Shown piece after piece: positions 1 to 3,383 of a stretch of DNA of 5,420 nucleotides. This stretch comes from Candidatus Zipacnadia bacterium. GTDB lineage: Bacteria; Armatimonadota; Zipacnadia; Zipacnadales; UBA5352. The stretch spans positions 1-5,420 of the forward strand of contig JALGUI010000347.1 in NCBI GenBank assembly GCA_029820915.1. Reading direction: 5' to 3'. Each line of letters begins with the position of its first letter. Within the stretch, counting starts at the first letter, position 1. A program made the translations under genes and the position numbers. The notes beneath the pieces are model-generated. The model had not been told where the DNA came from. It did not search any database and saw only the letters and a program-made list of their open reading frames with translations.

Positions 1-56
1 TTGGCCGCGAGTTCCGTCGCGCGCATCTCGACCTCGATCGGCGCGCTGATGAGCAT
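1..56 (-). CDS. Possible N-terminus of a further minus-strand gene, cut by the window edge
   Basis: An ATG at 54-56 opens a frame that stays open to the window edge, reading MLISAPIEVEMRATELAA. Its codons are nearly all G/C-ending, as in the surrounding genes. No Shine-Dalgarno is present. Instead TACAAT ends 6 nt before the ATG, with TTGCGC 17 nt further upstream, an arrangement typical of leaderless transcripts. Only 18 residues are visible and no family can be named. The opposite strand is also open here, so this could be chance. Confidence 0.33.
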   Translation of the reverse strand, partial: MLISAPIEVEMRATELAA

Positions 57-62
57 GAGGGC

Positions 63-91
63 ATTGTACGCGAGGTCGCCATGGCGCGCAA
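63..91 (-). promoter_or_regulatory. Candidate sigma-70-type promoter for a leaderless transcript
   Basis: On the minus strand TTGCGC (86-91, half-match to TTGACA) is separated by exactly 17 nt from TACAAT (63-68, five of six matches to TATAAT). The -10 box ends 6 nt before the ATG at 54-56, so transcription would start at or next to the start codon. This is sequence match only, and random matches of this quality do occur. Confidence 0.35.
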
Positions 92-103
92 CGCCAGAAC
101 GGC

Positions 104-125
104 GTCCAGGCGAGGGCGCCTGGAC
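104..125 (+). repeat. Palindromic hairpin repeat, copy 1 (loop AGGG)
   Basis: A 9-bp perfect stem, GTCCAGGCG (104-112) and CGCCTGGAC (117-125), around AGGG. It shares the 12-nt core GGCGAGGGCGCC exactly with 1880-1891. The outer stem differs by paired changes. Confidence 0.55.
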
Positions 126-166
126 TCCGACGGGTAGCGGGCCGTGCGCTCCGCCGCCAATCCGGA

Positions 167-187
167 CGACAGGCGCCTCGCCTGTCG
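167..187 (-). repeat. Palindromic hairpin repeat, copy 2 (loop AGG, opposite orientation)
   Basis: On the minus strand CGACAGGCG, AGG, CGCCTGTCG: a 9-bp perfect stem with a 3-nt loop. The inner stem GGCG/CGCC matches the copies at 104-125 and 1875-1896. The orientation is inverted and the loop is one base shorter. Confidence 0.5.
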
Positions 188-227
188 GTGGCGCGCAGCG
201 ACACTGCCGTCGGCTCACGAACGCGAA

Positions 228-257
228 GCGGGCGGAGGGATCGCGCCCTCCGCCCGC
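228..257 (-). terminator. Second hairpin after ilvC, the strongest in the window
   Basis: A perfect 12-bp stem, GCGGGCGGAGGG (228-239) with CCCTCCGCCCGC (246-257), with a 6-nt loop. On the minus strand it is followed by TTCGCGTTCGT, only mildly T-rich. With 287-308 it forms a tandem pair and is the best place for ilvC transcription to end. Confidence 0.45.
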
Positions 258-286
258 CAGTCCTGCTCGTGGCGCATGCTACGGTC

Positions 287-308
287 GTGCGGACGGGGGC
301 GTCCGCAC
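287..308 (-). terminator. Candidate transcription-end hairpin after ilvC
   Basis: A perfect 9-bp stem, GTGCGGACG (287-295) with CGTCCGCAC (300-308), and a GGGG loop (CCCC on the minus strand), 15 nt past the ilvC stop. No U-tract follows, so it may be a processing or exonuclease barrier rather than an intrinsic terminator. Confidence 0.45.
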
Positions 309-323
309 CACAGAATGACGCGC

Positions 324-1259
324 CTACTCCTCGCGCGCCAGCAGCGCGTTGTAGACCGGGCGGCCGGTCTGGTTCTCGAGGATCCACTCCTTGGCGAAGG
401 AGCCGTTCCGGACCTCCTCGAGTATGCGCTTCATCTCCGCGCGCGTCTCATCGGTGATGACGCGCTTGCCGCGGGTCAGGTCGCCGTAGGTCGCCGTGTC
501 GGACACGCCGCGGCGCATGCCGCCGATGCCCCTGGGGTAGATCAGGTCCATGATGAGCTTGAGCTCGTGCAGGACCTCGAAGTAGGCGATCTCGGGCTGG
601 TACCCCGCCTCGACGAGGGTGTCGAAGCCGGCCGTGATCAGCTCGGTCACGCCGCCGCACAGCACGGCCTGCTCGCCGAACAGGTCGGTCTCGGTCTCCT
701 CCTCGAAGGTGGTCTCGATCACGCCCGCCTTGGTGGCCTTGATCGCCTTAGCGTAGGCCAGAGCCAGGCCCATGGCGTTGCCGGTTGCGTTCTGGTAGAC
801 CGCGACGAGCGACGGGACGCCGGTGTCGGCGATGTAGCACTCGCGCACCAGCGCGCCGGGGCCCTTGGGGGCGATCATGAACACGTCCACGTGCGGCGGC
901 GGCACGATCTGGCCGTAGTGGATGTTGAAGCCGTGCGAGAACACGATGGCGTCGCCGTCATCGAGGTTAGGCTCGATGAACTGCGTGTAGACCATCGCCT
1001 GCACGTGATCCTGGGTGAGGATCTGGATGACCTGGGCCTGCTTGGCGGCCTCCTCCGCGCTGACCGGCTCCCAGCCGTCGGCGACGGCCCGCTCGTAGTT
1101 CTCGGTGCCCTCGAGCTCCGACACGATCACGTCCAGGCCGCTGTCGCGCAGGCACAGCGACTGCGCGCCGCCCTGGATGCCGTAGCCGATGATCGCGATC
1201 TTCTTGCCCTCAAGCAACTCGAGGTCCGCGTCATCGTCGTAGTACATCTTCGCTGCCAT
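324..1259 (-). CDS. ilvC: Class I ketol-acid reductoisomerase
   Basis: Cytoplasmic Mg-dependent enzyme that isomerises and reduces acetohydroxy acids to 2,3-dihydroxy-isovalerate or -methylvalerate, using IlvBN products. The protein has 311 aa. The Rossmann domain carries GYGIQG (25-30), SHGFNIHYGQIVPP (108-121) and APKGPG (130-135, Lys132). The C-terminal knotted domain keeps the metal and substrate ligands: Asp192 and Glu196 in ETDLFGEQAVLCGG, Glu228 and Glu232 in FEVLHE, and Ser253 in GVSD. The ATG is preceded by AAGGGAGAG (1267-1275). Oddities: the cofactor loop is SELEGTENY (47-55) instead of the common GLRxGSxSW; residues 241-252 read YPRGIGGMRRGV where relatives have YEGGIxxMRYSI; and the protein ends at LLAREE, roughly 20 residues short of the usual EHPIExVG tail. 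No frameshifted tail is found downstream. It is the last ilv gene here, with hairpins after its stop. Confidence 0.97.
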   Translation of the reverse strand: MAAKMYYDDDADLELLEGKKIAIIGYGIQGGAQSLCLRDSGLDVIVSELEGTENYERAVADGWEPVSAEEAAKQAQVIQILTQDHVQAMVYTQFIEPNLDDGDAIVFSHGFNIHYGQIVPPPHVDVFMIAPKGPGALVRECYIADTGVPSLVAVYQNATGNAMGLALAYAKAIKATKAGVIETTFEEETETDLFGEQAVLCGGVTELITAGFDTLVEAGYQPEIAYFEVLHELKLIMDLIYPRGIGGMRRGVSDTATYGDLTRGKRVITDETRAEMKRILEEVRNGSFAKEWILENQTGRPVYNALLAREE

Positions 1260-1289
1260 CTTCGGTCTCTCCCTTCGGCATGTTCCCAG

Positions 1290-1309
1290 CGGCCGCGAGT
1301 GCGCGGCCG
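1290..1309 (-). repeat. Hairpin directly after the membrane-protein stop
   Basis: A perfect 8-bp stem, CGGCCGCG (1290-1297) with CGCGGCCG (1302-1309), with a 4-nt loop, starts 1 nt past the stop and 14 nt before the ilvC ribosome-binding site. No U-tract is present, so a complete terminator is unlikely. Confidence 0.55.
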
Positions 1310-1310
1310 T

Positions 1311-1706
1311 CTATTGCTGCGGCGTCCCGGTATCCGGCGCCGAGGGCGCCGTGTCATCGTCGGTCTCCGCGCAACCCACGTCGGGGAAGACCACGCGGCG
1401 GTAGAAGGCCCCCAACAGCGCCCCGACTACGATGAACAGCAGGGCGCTCAGCGCCAGCGTTGCCACGGAGTGCAGCCCCGCCCGCCCCGTGTCCGGGTTG
1501 TAGCGCACCAGGTGGCTGAACAGCCGCCACATCAGGTAGATGAGCGGGCCGATGAGCCCGACGGCCAGGCCGCGCCACGCGCCGCACCCGACGCCCCCGC
1601 GGAGCGCCCCCACGATGGCGCCCACGATCAGGCCCAGCAGCGGCCCGATCAGGACAAGCCACCGTAGCACCGCCTCGGCCTGCTCGACGGTCACAAGCTC
1701 CTGCAT
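1311..1706 (-). CDS. Small hypothetical membrane protein with three predicted helices
   Basis: 131 aa, function not recognised. Three hydrophobic segments are evident. Residues 13-35 hold a glycine-zipper-like GPLLGLIVGAIVGALRGG. Residues 46-63 hold GLAVGLIGPLIYLMWRLF. Residues 80-104 hold VATLALSALLFIVVGALLGAF. The loop HLVRYNPDTGRAGLH joins helices 2 and 3, and the C-terminus is a polar Asp/Thr/Pro-rich tail (110-131). The hydrophobic pattern strongly favours this frame over the overlapping alternatives. No proper Shine-Dalgarno precedes the ATG; the nearest AGGAG lies inside codons 2-3, too close to an in-frame GTG at codon 5. The start is therefore uncertain by a few residues. The upstream DNA holds a 13-bp tandem repeat and a palindrome. 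A hairpin begins 1 nt after the stop, and ilvC follows 51 nt downstream. Position suggests cotranscription with the ilv genes, not a known role. Confidence 0.72.
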   Translation of the reverse strand: MQELVTVEQAEAVLRWLVLIGPLLGLIVGAIVGALRGGVGCGAWRGLAVGLIGPLIYLMWRLFSHLVRYNPDTGRAGLHSVATLALSALLFIVVGALLGAFYRRVVFPDVGCAETDDDTAPSAPDTGTPQQ

Positions 1707-1715
1707 TGGCTATCG

Positions 1716-1741
1716 CCCGATAGCGTAGCCCGATAGCGTAG
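1716..1741. repeat. 13-bp exact tandem repeat upstream of the membrane-protein gene
   Basis: CCCGATAGCGTAG occurs twice back to back (1716-1728 and 1729-1741), 10 to 35 nt before the ATG on the minus strand. The first copy overlaps the palindrome GCTATCG-CC-CGATAGC (1709-1724). It could be an operator or a slippage product. Confidence 0.7.
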
Positions 1742-1790
1742 GTGTTCTGTCGTCCGGAGGGGCGGGACGTTTGCGCAGCAAACTCCTCAA

Positions 1791-1809
1791 GGGACCGCAC
1801 CGCGGTCCC
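1791..1809. repeat. Short hairpin in the 1707-2126 interval
   Basis: An 8-bp stem, GGGACCGC (1791-1798) with GCGGTCCC (1802-1809), with a 3-nt loop. A weaker 5-bp stem, TTTGC/GCAAA, lies at 1770-1782. No run of T follows on the minus strand. Role unknown. Confidence 0.4.
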
Positions 1810-1874
1810 CGGGACTACGCTCCCCCCGGTCGTTCTCGCACCACGCACAGGCAACGACAGTGCCGCTTCGCGGC

Positions 1875-1896
1875 GCCCCGGCGAGGGCGCCGGGGC
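1875..1896 (+). repeat. Palindromic hairpin repeat, copy 3 (loop AGGG)
   Basis: A 9-bp perfect stem, GCCCCGGCG (1875-1883) and CGCCGGGGC (1888-1896), around AGGG. Compared with 104-125, stem pair 2 changes from T-A to C-G and pair 5 from A-T to C-G, so pairing is kept. Confidence 0.55.
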
Positions 1897-1907
1897 CACA
1901 ACGTCAA

Positions 1908-1939
1908 CGGCTCCTGCATCGGCCGGCTCCTGCATCGGC
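1908..1939. repeat. 16-bp exact tandem repeat, with a third near-copy at the membrane-protein start
   Basis: CGGCTCCTGCATCGGC occurs twice in direct succession (1908-1923 and 1924-1939). The 16-nt stretch GCTCCTGCATCGGCTA (1926-1941) recurs with one mismatch at 1697-1712, which holds the ATG and first codons of the membrane-protein gene. Each copy on the minus strand contains ATGCAGGAG. Confidence 0.7.
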
Positions 1940-1947
1940 TACTTCGG

Positions 1948-2019
1948 CTATTCGCCGGACACTTCGATCAGTCTCAGCCACTTCGCCGGCAGGCTGAGGC
2001 GGACCTGCGTGCCCGCCAT
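1948..2019 (-). CDS. Possible 23-aa small ORF, perhaps the end of a small exported protein
   Basis: A short ATG-TAG reading frame beginning MAGTQVRLSLPAKW and ending LRLIEVSGE. AGGAG (2026-2030) sits 6 nt before the ATG, a better site than that of the membrane-protein gene downstream. Third codon positions are mostly G or C, like the neighbours. The same frame stays open further upstream: from GTG at 2089-2091 (47 aa), or from a CTG overlapping the stop of the pentapeptide gene at 2128-2130 (60 aa). The longer reading would give a signal-peptide-like segment: hydrophobic with repeated LPCAG units, then GAPA before GEEIEMAGT. The LPCAG repetition comes from an imperfect 21-nt tandem repeat at 2048-2089. 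I do not recognise the protein. It could be a real micro-protein, a decayed gene or chance, since long open frames are common at this GC content. Confidence 0.35.
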   Translation of the reverse strand: MAGTQVRLSLPAKWLRLIEVSGE

Positions 2020-2047
2020 CTCAATCTCCTCGCCGGCCGGCGCACCG

Positions 2048-2089
2048 GCGCACGGCAGCGCAATGCCCGCGCATGGCAGCACAAGCCCC
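2048..2089. repeat. 21-bp imperfect tandem repeat
   Basis: Two adjacent 21-nt units (2048-2068 and 2069-2089) match at 17 of 21 positions. Because the unit is seven codons, the minus-strand frame of the small ORF reads a repeated LPCAG heptad across it. Confidence 0.55.
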
Positions 2090-2126
2090 ACGCAGGTCGC
2101 TGCCCTCAGGGCGTCTCTCGTGCGGC

Positions 2127-2762
2127 TCAGTCGATCAGGTCGTCGATGCTGACGCCGTTGATGACCAGGCCGCGGATGTCGCAGTTCTCGAGCACTACGT
2201 CGCTGAAGTCTACGTTCGAGAACCGGCAGTCCTCGAAGCTGCCGCGGTAGAAGCGGGCGTCCGAGAAGTCGCAGCCCTCGAAGTTGCCGTCGCCCAGGTC
2301 CACGTTGCGCCAGCGCCCGCCAGGTATGCTCACGTACTCGGCCTCGAGGTCCCGCATCGTGCAGTTCTCGAGGTCGAGGTAGCGCAGGTCGCAGTAGCGC
2401 AGGGACAGCTCGGTCAGCTCCGAGCGCTCGACCTGCCATTCGTCGAACTCGACGTCGTAGGCCCGCAGGCCCTCGATGCGCGAGTACTCCCACTTCGGGT
2501 CGTCGAGGGTGACGTGGGACCACTGGCTCTGCGCGATGCGACAGTTCCTGAGCGAGAGCTTCACCGCCTGGGTGATCTCGGTGAGGAGCGCCGCGCCCAT
2601 CTGGCAGCGTTCGAAGCGCACCTCGCGCAGGTCACAGCGGATGAACTGCGCCCCCTGCAGGTCCATGTCCGCGAACTCAGTGCCCGCCATCGACGTGTCA
2701 TCGGCGATGCCCGGCGAGAGACAGAGGACGATGAGCCCGATCGCCATCCCGCGAGCGAGCAT
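2127..2762 (-). CDS. Exported pentapeptide-repeat protein
   Basis: Predicted 211-aa secreted or periplasmic right-handed quadrilateral beta-helix. Residues 1-20 form a signal peptide: MLAR, a hydrophobic core around 6-15, then SPGIA before DDTS, a plausible signal peptidase I site. The Cys at 14 lacks a lipobox context. From residue 30 the central hydrophobic residue recurs strictly every five positions (F30, L35, F40, L45, F50, M55, L60). After a one-residue phase slip it continues from L71 to I206 without interruption, giving about 35 pentapeptides. Cys is frequent at the i-2 position (43, 53, 74, 124, 134, 164, 179, 194). The ATG at 2762 is chosen because AGGAGG (2771-2776) lies 8 nt upstream; the longer GTG start at 2771 would overlap that site. 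It is co-directional with ilvN, 98 nt downstream of it. No catalytic motif is visible and the function is unknown. Export argues against a Qnr/MfpA-type gyrase-protection role. Confidence 0.88.
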   Translation of the reverse strand: MLARGMAIGLIVLCLSPGIADDTSMAGTEFADMDLQGAQFIRCDLREVRFERCQMGAALLTEITQAVKLSLRNCRIAQSQWSHVTLDDPKWEYSRIEGLRAYDVEFDEWQVERSELTELSLRYCDLRYLDLENCTMRDLEAEYVSIPGGRWRNVDLGDGNFEGCDFSDARFYRGSFEDCRFSNVDFSDVVLENCDIRGLVINGVSIDDLID

Positions 2763-2770
2763 GACCGCCA

Positions 2771-2776
2771 CCTCCT
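2771..2776 (-). promoter_or_regulatory. Shine-Dalgarno AGGAGG deciding the pentapeptide-repeat gene start
   Basis: The minus strand reads AGGAGG followed by TGGCGGTC and then ATG at 2760-2762. The 8-nt spacing is ideal. A GTG at 2769-2771 in the same frame would begin on the last base of this site, so it is not the likely start. Confidence 0.85.
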
Positions 2777-2818
2777 GTTACGAGGATAGCGCTGCCGTCG
2801 GAGCTGCGTGGGTAACGT

Positions 2819-2845
2819 CCGGGGGCGGACATGGCCCGCCCCCGG
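2819..2845 (-). repeat. Intercistronic hairpin between ilvN and the pentapeptide-repeat gene
   Basis: A perfect 10-bp stem, CCGGGGGCGG (2819-2828) with CCGCCCCCGG (2836-2845), around a 7-nt loop, beginning 15 nt after the ilvN stop. No U-tract follows on the minus strand. It could attenuate read-through or stabilise the ilvBN transcript end. Confidence 0.55.
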
Positions 2846-2860
2846 GGCGTGGCGGTCGCG

Positions 2861-3349
2861 TCAGTGCTTGGGGCCGCGATCGAGCACGATCTTGCCCGAC
2901 CGCACCATCTCGACGATCTCGTACTCCGCCATCAGCTCAACGAAGGCATCGATCTTGTCCTTGTCGCCGATGAGCTGGATCGTGACGCTGCCGTCGCTGA
3001 TGTCCACGATGTCGCCGCGGAACACGTCGCACAGCGAGATTAGCTCGGGGCGCCGGCCGCGATCCACCTCGACCTTCACGAGGCATAGCTCGCGCTCGAC
3101 GACCTTGTGATCGGTGTGATCGATCACGCGCACGACGTCGTGGAGCTTCTGCACCTGCTTGGCGATCTGCCGCAGCGTGGCCGCGTCGCAGGTGCTGGCG
3201 ACGGTCATGCGCGAGATGGCCTCGTCCTCGGTGGTGCTGACGGCCAGGCTGTCGATGTTGAAACCGCGGCGCGCGAACAGCCCGGCGACCCGGGCCAGCA
3301 CGCGCGGCCGGTTCTTCACGAGCACGGACAGGGTGCGCTGCATCTCCAT
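2861..3349 (-). CDS. ilvN: Acetolactate synthase, small regulatory subunit
   Basis: Regulatory partner of IlvB: it stimulates the catalytic subunit and in most bacteria confers feedback inhibition by valine. The length of 162 aa matches the IlvN/IlvH family. An N-terminal ACT domain (about 5-77) contains NRPRVLARVAGLFARRGFNI and the SRMTV strand. A C-terminal regulatory domain (about 84-158) contains ERELCLVKV, FRGDIVDIS and VEMVRSGKIVLDRG. The start is fixed by a near-perfect AAGGAGG at 3358-3364, 8 nt before the ATG; a second in-frame ATG at 3343 is less well spaced. The gene lies 34 nt after ilvB. The ACT-loop residue that is usually Gly (E. coli IlvH Gly14) is Arg16 here, while both loop Asn residues (13 and 31) are kept. 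Family assignment is secure; loss of valine sensitivity is inferred. Confidence 0.96.
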   Translation of the reverse strand: MEMQRTLSVLVKNRPRVLARVAGLFARRGFNIDSLAVSTTEDEAISRMTVASTCDAATLRQIAKQVQKLHDVVRVIDHTDHKVVERELCLVKVEVDRGRRPELISLCDVFRGDIVDISDGSVTIQLIGDKDKIDAFVELMAEYEIVEMVRSGKIVLDRGPKH

Positions 3350-3383
3350 GGCTGAACCCTCCTTGGGTGTGCCGGTCGCCGGA

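Noticed and set aside
287..326. Frameshift as the cause of the short IlvC C-terminus
   Set aside because: None of the frames after the stop encodes the family tail, so a one-base error does not restore it.
144..1667. Plus-strand open frame of 507 codons opposite ilvC and the membrane protein
   Set aside because: Antisense shadow with biased composition; ilvC on the minus strand is unmistakable.
1791..1815. T-box-like ACCGCGG sequence upstream of the membrane-protein/ilvC genes
   Set aside because: The conserved T-box stretch (GGTGGTACCGCGG-like), specifier stem and terminator are absent; it is explained by the simple hairpin at 1791-1809.
1354..1935. Minus-strand 193-codon frame overlapping the membrane-protein gene
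   Set aside because: Its Arg/Ala/Gly-rich composition, start inside the 16-bp tandem repeat, and lack of domain-like character suggest a shadow; the hydrophobic frame at 1311-1706 is far more protein-like.
1697..2089. CRISPR array
   Set aside because: The repeats are short, of three unrelated sequences and directly adjacent without spacers; no cas gene is present.
2769..2771. GTG as the start of the pentapeptide-repeat gene
   Set aside because: It begins on the last base of the AGGAGG site; the ATG at 2760-2762 has ideal 8-nt spacing.
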